64,000 nucleotides of DNA, from the NCBI RefSeq assembly GCF_030272615.1, contig NC_081412.1, forward strand, positions 689,388,083-689,452,082. The letters run 5' to 3'. The stretch is from Cryptomeria japonica (lineage: Eukaryota > Streptophyta > Pinopsida > Cupressales > Cupressaceae). Both the position numbers and the translations under genes were made by a program. Below the pieces are notes generated by a model. That model searched no databases. It was not told the origin of the DNA and saw only the letters and a list, made by a program, of their open reading frames with translations. Shown piece after piece: positions 22,383-33,660 of this stretch; position 1 is the stretch's first letter; each line of letters opens with the position of its first letter.

Positions 22383-22670
22383 TAGCACATATATTGAATG
22401 TGTTGGCACCATTACAATTCATTTAGCACAAATAGTAGATATTCTAGCGCATGTACCACACTATCTAGCGCCTTTGTGACCCAGATTGGCACATTAACCA
22501 AATAGAATAGAACTTTTACAAGAAACGTTAGCACATTTACATAATAGAACGGTGCATAAAAATAATACAATAATGCATATGCAGAACATATTAGTGCATA
22601 CAACAAAATAATTAGCACATGTGACAGTTATTTCAGCGCATACATGACAAAAGATAGAAAATGACTCAAG
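22383..22670 (-). repeat. 21-bp-phased array 1
   Basis: A core like TAGCACAT (minus strand ATGTGCTA) recurs at 22383, 22404, 22424, 22445, 22466, 22487, 22508, 22529, 22550, 22571, 22592, 22613, 22634 and 22655. Spacing is 21 bp, with one pair off by a base. The units are otherwise strongly diverged. Because 21 bp is seven codons, minus-strand frames here (22412-22618, 22494-22691) look like seven-residue repeats but are not supported as genes. Confidence 0.9.
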
Positions 22671-24048
22671 ACACAAAATAAAATAAAACAACTAAGTCCA
22701 GAAATGAATCAATACAAATTGTGTCATCCAAAAGAGTTTGCAAGGGCGCTAACCAACCCAAAACAAGAATACAATATAAATAAAGGATCAATGAATTAGA
22801 ACAAGGCATAAATATTTTTGCTTGATGTTGCACAAAGTTGCTCTCTCGACAACACAACAATCCAAAATTCATAACAAGAAATAAATACATACAACACCAA
22901 ACTCTAAAGGTTACAAGCAACACCAACTTCCATATAGAAAATACAAGAAGTATGGGCAAATCTCAAGGCTAAACACAAAGCAAAAACCCAAAACTTCATT
23001 ACCGGTAGTAAATTTTAAAAAATAAAATAAAATCACAGTAACGCTTCAATAAAAAAAAATTATTTAATACACATCAATCATCCTTTTCATAGGCACAACG
23101 AAGACAATCTTTTCAAAATTAAAATGGATAGAAAGGTTTAAATCCTCCAACTTGGAATTTGAAGTTATGGAAAGAAAAGTTGCAAAAGAACAAAGCCAAA
23201 ACCAAGCTCCAATCTTCACGCACACCGAGAAAACTCCATTCCCAGCCAAAATTCAAAATGAAATAATTTTCCAACCAAAACTTAAAAAAAAATACAAAAT
23301 AATCTCCAACCAAGGGAACCCCCCCAAAAATCTCAAATCTCCATATTTAAAAATTAACCAAAAAAAATACCTCATCATAGCCAAATAAAAAATAATGAAA
23401 AATATAATAAAGTTTACCAACCATCTCAAAAATCGAGACAAAATATTATAAAATAATGTTAATCTCCAAATTACAACTCTCAAAGCCAATCATAAAATAA
23501 AGTAAGTAAAATAAATGACTGAATAAACAATAAAACAATATTATCTTACAAACAAAACTTCCAAAAAGGCCAATCATAACAAAGGGTAAGAAGTAAATAA
23601 TTAATAACCAAATAAATACATAAATAAACAACAAAGCAAATAATTAAATAATCAAAATAATAGATAAACAATAAATAGGACAATAAATAAATAAAACAAT
23701 AGATAAATAAATAAATGCACAAATAAGCATAAATACTTAATCAATATAATTCCACCATATAATCATCAATCAACTATAAGCTCCAAATATATATATATAT
23801 ATATATACCTACCATCATTTAATAATTTACACCAATGAGTTGTATATAATAATTAATTAATTAATTAAATTCTACAACTTTGAATAACCAATAAAATAAA
23901 TAATCAAATTCATATATAATCATAAATGCTTCAATAATATAATTTGCACTTAATATCATTAATATCTCCTGCATAAATATAAAATATAATGAATAGATAG
24001 TCTACCATGCATTAAAAATGGCCAATATAATAATCCACAAAATAATAC
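22671..24048. other. AT-rich segment with simple repeats
   Basis: Contains (AAATAA)-like runs from about 23480 to 23740 and a (AT) microsatellite at 23787-23807. A sequence near 22745 reads GGTTAGCGCCC on the minus strand, next to array 1 as a primer site would be; the match is too weak to call. No gene is visible. Confidence 0.5.
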
Positions 24049-25108
24049 TGTATACACCTAAAAATGGTCTGAAGATAGTTAATTAAATACTCAGTTATTT
24101 GATTAATTCCCCTTCCCAATTAATTGAATTCACAAGCAATTTAATTAATTTCTCTATTCATCTAATAGTAAATAAATCTACATAATTTATTTATATAGTT
24201 CATTGCATATCCCCCTTTGATTAATTAACTCTAAATTAATTAATGTCCCCCCATATAAATCAATTCTTCTAATCTTTAATTAAGATTAACAAACTCAAGT
24301 TTGTTGAGATTAATTATCATTTTCCAATTATTTGAATTTCTAAATTCAAATGAGCACATGGCTCCTAACTTTTAACCACCTAACCTAACCATCCCCTAAC
24401 CTAACCCATTCCATGTAACTCTGGGTTTAACTAACCCTATCCTATCTTGCACATCCTAACCTCCTTATCCTAACCTCCTATGGTGTGGATATTCTCCCCT
24501 TGAGACACATGGCACTTTTTCTACATGTCTCCTCCCTTGGACACTTGCCCTCTCATGAGAAAGGATCCTTAACACTTGTCACCACAGAGATGACAAGTGT
24601 CCCTTCCTCCAGCCTCTTCTCCAACTTCCTCAATCTTGGCCCTTGATATCTTCAGATCAGATCTCGACCATCGATTCCTACCACCTCAGCTTTGGCCTTG
24701 GAATTCCTATAAATATCCTCCATTTTGGAGCAATAAGGATCCCTTGCATTCATATTCCTAGCATCATTACTATAGGCAATTTGCATATCAATTATCTAGC
24801 AATTACCTTTTGGATTAATCATAGCATGTTAATCTAGTTTCTTAAATCATGCATTTCATATCATCTCCATAGTCAATCATGATCAAATAGCTACTCAACT
24901 CTTGAGTTGCCACTTTGGAGGTCATTGCTCCTCTGAGAGCCCATCAATCCAACACCTTCAAGGTCCTCAAGAATAGAGGAAAATGGGACATTTCAAGGAA
25001 GGCTTATGGTTTGCATTTCTAATCTAGTTTTTAATTAAGCTTTTCAATTACATTTTATTGTCTCATTATATGTGTATGCCTTCTATATACCACATTTTTA
25101 GCATCACA
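24049..25108 (+). repeat. Element E 5' LTR
   Basis: It starts TGTATACACCTAAAA and ends GCATCACA, five bases before the primer site. AT-rich U3 (TTAATTAA words) gives way to pyrimidine-rich sequence and a TATA box at 24708-24715. Boundaries rest on likeness to the other Gypsy LTR and on the primer site, since the partner LTR is missing. Confidence 0.65.
24708..24715 (+). promoter_or_regulatory. TATA box of element E LTR
   Basis: TATAAATA in CCTATAAATATCC, about 400 bp before the LTR end. Confidence 0.6.
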
Positions 25109-25113
25109 TTAAT

Positions 25114-25130
25114 TGGCGCCCACGGTGGGG
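25114..25130 (+). other. Primer-binding site of element E
   Basis: TGGCGCCCACGGTGGGG, a form common in plant Gypsy elements. Confidence 0.85.
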
Positions 25131-25289
25131 CCTAGCCCCTTTGATCTTTAACAAGTTTGATTGCAGGAAATTTCATTAACAGGTTGATTAGCTCTTTCAA
25201 AGTGCAGATTAGCTCTCTTGGGCTCCCAAATCGCGTTCTTGGTCTCTATTGTGGCGTTCCGACACCTCAAATGGCATTTTTGGGAGACT

Positions 25290-25545
25290 TCTCAACTCTA
25301 TTTTTATATTTCTCTGTACTTTAGCACTTTCAATCTGTACTTTAGCATTTTTGGTATGTATTGTGGTGTTTTTGGCACATTTGTCATGTTTTCAATCTGT
25401 TTGACAGTGTTTCTGGTGTGCAGAACAACATTTTTGGTGTGCAGAACAACATTTCTGGTGTGCATAGTAGCGTTTTGGGTCCATTTGGTAGCGTTCTTGG
25501 CACAGATGATGGTGTTCTTGGTCAATTTGATGGTTTTTTCAGGTT
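25290..25545 (+). repeat. 21-bp-phased array 2 (element E leader)
   Basis: The GG of a core like TTTCTGGTGTGCAGAAC falls at 25415, 25436, 25457, 25478, 25499 and 25520, exactly 21 bp apart. More diverged units precede it, including CTGTACTTTAGCA twice at 21 bp. The frame 25218-25553 is only this array read as codons. Confidence 0.9.
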
Positions 25546-26648
25546 TTTATTGATTTTGCAAATATTGTATGTTGCATTCCTCATTTCTTCTTCTGGACTG
25601 TAATTTTATCGAACCTAATTTGCAGATTGTTGGTTTTGCAGGTACTTATTTCGTTGTGAAAGACCAGAGTCATAAACTATTTCGTTGTCAAAGAATGCAA
25701 TATAAACTACTAACTTTGTTTGCAGCTACGGGATTTTGCACTTATTTTTGGTAAATTAGGCACATAGACTAATTACAATGGAAATGAACAAACATGTCTT
25801 ATGTGTTTTGGTGATAGGTGAGTATCCTCTCACCTTTCTTAGGTGATTAGAAAGCAAGACTCATCCTTTGCTTTCAATAGTGCATATCTTTAGCTGGTCT
25901 GCCCTCTTGAGGAGCTAATAACTCTAAGCCATTAAGGCTGGTGAGAGAGGAACGACCCAAGTGGGAATGGCTAATGCCAAGTACTCCAACCCACTATAAA
26001 ATAAATGTGATTTGATGAAAATTAAGTCAACAACAGTGCTTGGGAACATCTCTCCTTCATACCTTTGGGTATATCAAACCTTGGTTTTCAAGGCTGGGAG
26101 ACCTCTTAATTGATTTTATACCCCAACGCGCCAAACAGATCCCTTACTAGTTCCAATTAAATTAGAAGCTACCCAGTTTACCTCTAAACATTATTAAATT
26201 CTTAGTGCATGGAGGGGGAAGAATATCTCCTTAATATACTCACCATGTGTCCCTCTTGAGCGTATGTGTGAACTCCCCTTTTGAGACCTTATTGCTAGGC
26301 TCATAATGGGACTCCACTAGCTCTCGCAAAGGCAAAAACATGGGCACCCTTTAGGGGGTGACAAGGCTGTGTGAGTTGATGGGATACCAAGTTGTGGGCT
26401 AAGAACTAATAATGAAGCCAATCTCCTTAGAATAGACTGATTGATGTGTTTTCAACTGTTCAAAACCTGTGAAAACTTGGGCTTTCTTTAAAGCTTCTTG
26501 AACATACACTTTATGTGTCCTCTAGGACAAAAATACAATCCGATTTATGTGTTTGTAAGTCAAGTCAAGATCTCATCCATTGAAATACAACAAACATTGA
26601 AAACTCAAACTTCAAATTGTCAAATTCACAAGTTTCACAACAGATTAG
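25546..26648 (+). other. Leader of element E, non-array part
   Basis: Between the first and second leader arrays. No coding domain; some GC-richer sequence near 25860-26400. I see nothing else. Confidence 0.5.
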
Positions 26649-27075
26649 CTCTTTCAGTCCAAACAATCGCACCTGCGGTCCAAACAGTTGCATTCATAGT
26701 CCAAAAATTAGCTCTTTTGGTCCAAACATTAGCTCTGTCAGTCCAAATAGTCGCATTCACAGTCCAAACATTATCTCTTTTGGTCCAAACATTAGCAATG
26801 TCAGTTCAAATAGTCACACTTACAATCCAAGCAGTCGCATTTTCAGGCCAAACGTCAGCTCTCTTGGTGTGAATGTTAACTTTCTCATATTTCAACATTA
26901 ACTCCCCAAGGTTGAGCACATTAGAGTTTCTGGTCTAAATAGTAGAGTTCTTGGACTAAACAACAGAGTTCTTGGTCTAAACAACAGTGTTCTTAGTCTA
27001 AATAGTAGCTCTCTTGGTCTAAAGGTCAACTCCCTTGGTCCAATCAACAACTCTTGTGAGTTGAATGTCAAATTG
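26649..27075 (+). repeat. 21-bp-phased array 3 (element E leader)
   Basis: About twenty consecutive units of 21 bp (a few of 22). The first half has a core GGTCCAAACATTAG; the second half, from about 26925, has GTTCTTGGTCTAAACAAC. Both are variants of one unit and keep the same orientation as arrays 2 and 4. Frames 26498-26872 (plus) and 26898-27080 (minus) are by-products of the seven-codon period. Confidence 0.92.
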
Positions 27076-27251
27076 CTCATGTTGCAGCATTAGATCTCCT
27101 AGTTTGTACTTGTTAGGTCTAAATATTAGTTCTCTGAGTCTAAAAATCACAAAGTTGGATTAAAATTGCAATCTCCTAAGTTCAAACACTTAATTTGCTA
27201 AGTCTGCACATCATTATTTAAACTTTAGAGTCATTGTATTGTAGAACAACA
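27076..27251 (+). repeat. Decayed units between arrays 3 and 4
   Basis: Traces of the same unit (GGTCTAAATATTAG, GAGTCTAAAAATCAC) with the phase lost in places. Confidence 0.55.
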
Positions 27252-27495
27252 TTTCTAGTCTGTTTCTCAGTATTTTTGGTTTGTTTGTCAACGTTTTTGG
27301 TCTATTTCTCAGTGTTTCGGGTTTGTCTATCAGCATTTTTGGTTAGTATAGCAGCATTTCTGGCATGTCTATCAGCGTTTCTGGTCAATATAGCAGTGTT
27401 TCTGGTCAGCATAGTAGCTTTTTCTGGTAAGTTTGTCAACATTTCTGGTCAGTATAGCAGAGTTCCTAGTCATTTTATTAGCGTTTCTGGTAAAC
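27252..27495 (+). repeat. 21-bp-phased array 4 (element E leader)
   Basis: Twelve units with core TTTCTGGTCAGTATAGCAG, all 21 bp except one of 22. The frame 27234-27548 shows FLV-type seven-residue repeats for this reason only. Confidence 0.92.
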
Positions 27496-27953
27496 TACAT
27501 CAAAATCAGAAAACAAAAACAACCCATTTCTCAAACAGTCAAACATAGAGATTAGGTCATCTTCTTGGGTCATTCAATCGGGTTATCTTCTATCAAAAAT
27601 AGATTCAAGAGCTAGACATGCTAAAGGTCTCAAGTATTCACCTCAAACAAGTTTAAAGATCTAACACCTTAAAGTGCAACATCACATTTTATTTGATAAA
27701 CAGATCATTCAAACATAGTTTCTCATCAAGATCTATCATCCTTTATCATGAAACTACAACACTTGATCAGAATAACCTCATTCTTTATCATAGGATATAT
27801 CATTCTTATTGAACTTGGTCATATCAAAAATCACAAAATTTTCACTCCAAAAACTTCCCGACAAACAAATACTTGAAAAGATCAACTCCTCAACAATTGA
27901 TCACTTATTGCAACACCTTACTCAAGATTTAAATCTTTCAAAGCATTCAAAAC

Positions 27954-29781
27954 ATGTGTATGCCCATTCTAACCAGGGCTCAGAGACAAAAGATTGTAGA
28001 AACAGAAATAGAAATGTTTGAAATAGCTGAAGACTATAGAAACATGGAACACGAAGATGGAATACAAGTTGAAGAGGAAATAATAGAACAACATGTTAGA
28101 GACATCAAAAAAGATCCTCAATTTGATAAATTTATGCAGAAAATATTGGAGGGAGAAAAGGAAAAATATTTCCTAATGTTAGCAAAAGTGCTAAACTCCC
28201 CCAAGATTTTGATGTGAACAAATTGACACAAAAGAGAAGTGACCCCCCCCCCCCCCTCAAATATTTTTGGTCTCAAACTCAATGACACATCAATTCCTAG
28301 TAACACTAGAACCAATGAGGAAACTTACATTCCCACAAGGGATGAAGTAGAAATTCTAAATAATGCTCAATCCAATGAGGATACAAGAAGGGGTAGAGAT
28401 GATACAAGAAGAGATCAAGATCCTCCTAGAATGCAAAATCATGGTTATAAAAAAACAAATCATGTTGATAATCCTATCACAACTCTCGCACAACAAATAC
28501 AAACATTGCAAACACAAATTCAAGATATGCAGAGAGGAAATGTTAGAAGATACTCACTTCAAGAAATATGTCCTTATCCATTTGATAGGAATCTAAACAT
28601 GAGACCATTCCCTATAGGTTTTAAAACTCCTAGATACGAAAAATATGATGGAAGCACTGACCCCCAAGATCATATATGAGAATTTTGCACAATGAGTATG
28701 AAGTTTGCACATGAGGATACCCACTTGATGAGATTATTTCCAAAACGCTTAACTGGACTAGCTATGGAATGGTTCTCCAAACTTACACCTGGAATCAGAT
28801 CATTCTCAGAATTGGTGGATAAGTTTGTTTCACAATATTCTTACAACATACGACATGAAGTAACAATGCTAGACCTATGTAACACCAAACAAAAGAGTGG
28901 AGAACCATTCATGACATTTTTATAGAGATGGAGACAGTTAGCTTCATGATATCCTCATATAGTGCATGCCATAATATAAAAAATGGACATATTCATTGAC
29001 AACCTAAATGATCAAATGATCTATCATCTAAAAATGCAAGGACATCAAATTTTTGGAAAGATGATTGATAATAGAATTAAAATGAAGCCATGATAAATAA
29101 GGGTGAGTTGAAAATATACAAAGAAGGAGTTCACCCTCCTAACAACACTAACAACAAAAATCACAATGATAAGCCAAAGTTTGGGAATAGAAATTGTAAT
29201 GTTGTCAATGATGGGATAGTGGATAACAACAATGTGAAACCAAAGCAACCGGTTTTTAATTTATCCAATCACTCAGCAGCAACTCAACAAAACAACAATC
29301 ACCAAAAAGCAACTATCAAAAATTTCTTTCGAAGGAAATTTACAAACATTGGTGAACCCCTTGGATCCACATTAAAAATTCTTATCACAAACAAATTGAT
29401 CATGTTACCAGAAGAAAGAAACTTTGAACCCAAGGTAAAACCTGCTTGGTGGAATGACAACCATTATTATAATTTCCATCAAAACAAAGGACACCAAACA
29501 GATGCTTGTCAACGATTAAAACATGTCATCCAAGATTTGATTGATAATGGAATAATAAGTGTGGATGGACATACAACAAATGAATCTCACACAGCTTTCA
29601 AAACTCCACTTCCTAACTATGAGAAGGGTGAATCATCAATAGGATAGAATGGTAAAGGTAAAGTAAAGGTAAACTATGCTCATGCATATGACAATGTGGT
29701 AAATGTGATCATGGTTAAAGAGCAACAACATCAAGAACCTGCTCATGTCATCACACGAAGCAAAGCTAAATTAGTTTTGTC
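27954..29781 (+). pseudogene. Element E gag
   Basis: The structural gag protein of a Tat-type Gypsy. The likely start is MPILTRAQR at 27960, two codons into the frame. The retrotransposon gag domain is clear at 28550-28925: FDRNLNMRPFPIGFKTP, YEKYDGSTDPQDHI, AMEWFSKLTPGIRSF, SQYSYNIRHEVTMLDLC. Stops fall at 28215 and near 28677 and 28923. A frameshift lies between about 28950 and 29090. The C-terminal part has a knuckle-like YYNFHQNKGHQTDAC whose first cysteine is lost. A run of 14 C at 28243-28256 is in the coding region. The frame continues to KLVLS at 29781, where the solo LTR is inserted. Confidence 0.88.
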
Positions 29782-31304
29782 TAATAAATCAATGATGAAC
29801 GAATAGTACCAAACCAGTACTGAGAGGGGGAGGTGAATCAGTACAGACCTAAACCGGTTTAGTAGCAATCCCTCCAAATGACTGGCAAACAGTGACACCA
29901 GTTTGAAATAGAGTGCAACCGGTAAAACTCAAAACAACTTAAATAATCATAAACCAGTTACTCACTAAGTTTTCCACTCAACTCAAAACTACACTACCAT
30001 TTCACCCTTATGCATGAATAGGTAATCTATCATCATGTCTTCACAATAGCTAGTTCAACATGTTTTATTGATAGGCATAAAACACAGAACCATCATATGC
30101 TTAATAGGCAATAACAAAGCACCACATATGACACACATATTTTTCACATGGAAACCCAACTGGGAAAAACCACGATGGGGATGAATACCCACAAGCTTGT
30201 TGTTGAACTCTTTGGAAGTCCGCTTTGTTAGAAGCCTTGTCTGGTTAAAGACATTACAAAAGGTTCTGCTAGGAACCGATCCTGTTAGAGATCACCTGGT
30301 TAAGGGATGGCTACAATACTTGGTTAAGGGTTAAACCCTGTTAAGGGTACCTTGTTAGAGGATTTCAAGAACTCAATAGCTAAAGGATTTCTAGAGCTCT
30401 CTAGCTTTCCAGATCTCAATAAATTTGAGTTACTCTGTTAAGGGATTTACAGCAAGCCCGTTAAGGCTACCCTGTTAGGGGATTTTCCAACTGTTGAGGT
30501 GGTTAGAGATCAACAGGTATTACAATGATCTGGTAACAACACTTAATGCCAATGTAGATCTGCTTAAGCTCCTCTTCACCTTCTGCACTTACACTCTGTA
30601 GGTATCACGTCTTTCCTCTGGTCGTGCAAGGATCTTGTATCCCTTCTCTTGGATACTAACACACAGCTTTTGCCAACAACCTCTAAAAGAGTCACAACAT
30701 TGACCTTAGAGGACAATAGATAGGTCAGTAGCATAAACCCTAAACCCTAGACCTATTAGGTTAAGGAATTCAAATGGTTCAATCCTGATCATTGATCATA
30801 CTATATTGAATGCAACAGTCTTGATCCAATCTCAAGACATTCTCCATCATTTATTTTCCACCGATTTCATGGCAGCTGATAACCCATCACACGTTATCAC
30901 CATTTACAAACTTTGCACATTCCTGAGGTAGATAGGAACAATCTCCTTTATGCAAGATCCTTCACGCGCATAGGGCTGACATGGCAACATGATCTATTCT
31001 TCATTACAATGCTAACTCATCACACAATGTCACTGGTTGAGCCATACAGGCTTGAAGCACTTCAACCGGAAACCCTGAAGTTGAGACTACCAACTGGTAG
31101 TCATACAACGCTTCCATGTGCCAGTTCCCATAACCATATGCGGGTTCATCTTGAACAAGCACACCGCTTCACTTTGGCACAAATGCCGGTTCACAGTGTT
31201 ATACCAGTTCTCACATATGCCGGTTCATACCTCTTCAACATATTGACATCAATGACAACATACAATGTCATTATGTCCACATACCGATTGACATAATGCC
31301 AACA
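29782..31304 (-). mobile_element. Solo Copia LTR in element E
   Basis: A 1523-bp LTR with no internal region. It carries the Copia LTR block seen in A, D and H (30121-30180), the GTTAGGGATTT-like sub-repeats (30220-30490) and ACCGGTT words, and it ends GCCAACA. It is flanked by exact TTGTC (29777-29781 and 31305-31309). The outer end reads TA instead of TG. With it removed the protein frame of E continues. Solo LTRs arise when the two LTRs of an element recombine. Confidence 0.9.
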
Positions 31305-33660
31305 TTGTCGAGTCCTACAACAAACATGTCATCCACTACAAAACAATACAATCTAGTGGATCAATTACGGAAAACACCCACACAAATATCCATCTTAGAA
31401 CTTTTAAAGCTTTCACCTGCACACAAAGAAGTTCTAGAAAGAGCATCAATTGATACAATAGTATCCAAAGATCTTGATATAGATTAGTTCCAAACCATGG
31501 TGGGACACCTCACAACCCCTCATTGCTTATCATTTACCGAAGAAGATGACATGTCCTTGCAACATCCCCATAATGCTCCCTTGCATATTGAAGTCCTCAT
31601 TCACAAGACGTGTGTTAAACATGTCCTAATAGATGGTGGAGCTGGTTTAAATATTTGCTCATTGATTCTTGTCCATGCTCTAGGTTATTCAGAAGATGCA
31701 GTTGATCCCCGAAAAAATATCACCATCAAATCATAAGATGAAGAAGAGCATTCCTCTAAAGGACTTGTGATATTACCCATTAGGGTGGGACCTTTATAGA
31801 AAGACATAGCATGCCAAGTTCTAGACTTGGACTTATCATACAACATACTCTTGGGAAGACCCTGGATACATGACATACAAGTTGTTCCATCCACATATCA
31901 TCAATGCCTAAAATTTCCCTACAATGGGTAGGAAATCTCGATCTTGATAGATTCAAATCCATTTCAGTATTGTAGTAGTCTCAAACCAGCTCAAGAAGTC
32001 ATTGTTCCTCATAACAGGGAGGCATCATCTTCAAACACACAAACCAAAGAAAAATCATTTGCCTCAATTTTGTCAAGTATGGAAAAACAAATGCAGCTAA
32101 GAGATTGAGGGAATGGAGAATATTCAATATCCCAATTACCACTTTCTCCTAAATCCTATGGAAAACCATCAAACTCTAAACAACAACCAATTGTGAAACA
32201 TCTTCCAATATTTGATGGAGCATTTGTTAGTGTTGGGACCTTATTAGAGGCAACAGAAGACAAAGATGTGCTACAGTGGCTATACAAAGATGAAGAAGTC
32301 CAACAAAAGATCAACAATGTTAGAATACCCACTGAAAAAGTATGGAAAAGGGTTTAACATTATTCAAAAATGGGATACACTGGAACATGTCCTGTAGGAA
32401 AATGACAAGAAGGTATCTTAGAACCTATCCAACCTCATACTCAATAGGCTATAGATAAAGTAGGCTTAGGGTACAGACAAGTTACCCTATCTGTGAACAC
32501 ATCCTCTAACCAACACCAAGAGGAATATGAAAACAAACAAGAACAATGTGCGATTGAAAGGGAAGAAGCATCTGCCAAGCAACAAGCACAAACAAACATG
32601 AAATGGCAAAAGAAGCAATCCTCAAATAAACAAGAGAAACAAACCAATGATACCTCCCAAGCAACATTAACTCTCAATCAAATCAAGCATGAACCTAGTA
32701 CTAATCAAGGAGAGCTGATAGTAAAGTTGACAGATCTCAATCTCAGTCCAGGAGAAGTTAAATATGAAAGAAGAAAAGATATAGCAAGAAAAATAGAAGA
32801 AACACATCAGAAGCTATATTAAAAAATTTGTAGATTGCAAGCTGCAAGTGAGACAGATTCTGACAAATGGGAATGGGATTCCTACCATTCTGAAGAATCA
32901 GCTGAAGAAAATTGCTTTGAAGAAGATGTAGGAGTCGATGTAGTTCACATGTATGCAGGACAAATGTTAGGAACTAGTTCATTTGAATTAGAATCACATT
33001 TAGCTGACTTGGACTTAATCGAGGACAATCAAGAACTTGTGTGAGGTCATTCTGATGAGGGTACCGCTCTAGATATTGACATACATATCGAAAACTTTGA
33101 TAGCTCAATCATGACCCTAAATACTCTCTAAACATCTCAACCTAATGACCCCCTACCTCTAATCCACCCCAAACTTACTGATTGAGAAAATGAAGGACAT
33201 ACTGCCATATATACCTTTCTGAATGACCATCCCATATCCGTATATCTTAATGCAATCGAACCTGCAACAACTTTCACCAGGAATTTCAGCAACGCATCTT
33301 CCAGTCAAGTGGGTGCCAAATCTCTCAGTCGCAAAAAGGAAAATAAAGAAAACAATATCAGTTCTAATATTGAAAACCATTTCTTGGCAACATTAGATCA
33401 GGAAAAAGTAAAAACAAAGGACACATCTAATGGTGAAAACCTCCCCGAGGCACCGAAAGATGGGATATTTGACACTTTACCTGAGTACTATCAAGAAAGG
33501 TCATCAATTTTGATCGAACCAATAGAGGCCATTAACATTGGGACAACAGAGCAACCAAAGATCCTACATCTAGTGACTTCTTTGCTAGAAGAAGAAAGGA
33601 AACAATATATGGAATTCTTCAAATGATGGCAAATCAATTTTGCCTGGTCATATGCAGACA
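31305..33660 (+). pseudogene. Element E protease and linker
   Basis: Starts within the frame interrupted by the solo LTR and reads YNLVDQLRKTPTQISILELL, typical of Tat elements ahead of protease. The aspartic protease motif VLIDGGAGLNICS has its aspartate at 31632. Further on, near 32360-32460, YSKMGYTGTCPVGK and KVGLGY look like a worn G-patch, sometimes present in such elements. The linker (32493-33626) is long, acidic and low in complexity. All of it keeps one frame, broken by stops including those near 31485, 31734, 32388 and 33042. Confidence 0.75.

Noticed and set aside
22171-22691. Minus-strand frames with seven-residue cysteine- or leucine-rich repeats
   Set aside because: A 21-bp DNA period gives a seven-codon repeat in any open frame. 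There is no start context, no domain, and the units drift without regard to codons.
20501-24048. A 5' LTR of Gypsy E reaching back to the block edge
   Set aside because: E shows a good LTR start at 24049 and no copy of 20501-24048 is found downstream of E. The 196-bp repeat is F coding sequence, not an LTR end.
26649-27495. CRISPR-like array
   Set aside because: The periodic units are 21 bp with no alternation of constant repeat and unique spacer, no cas genes, and a plant retrotransposon context.
25218-27548. Repeated hydrophobic 'proteins' (FLV-type and VQT-type repeats) in the leader of E
   Set aside because: They lie between primer site and gag, occur in several frames and on both strands, and are explained by the 21-bp arrays.
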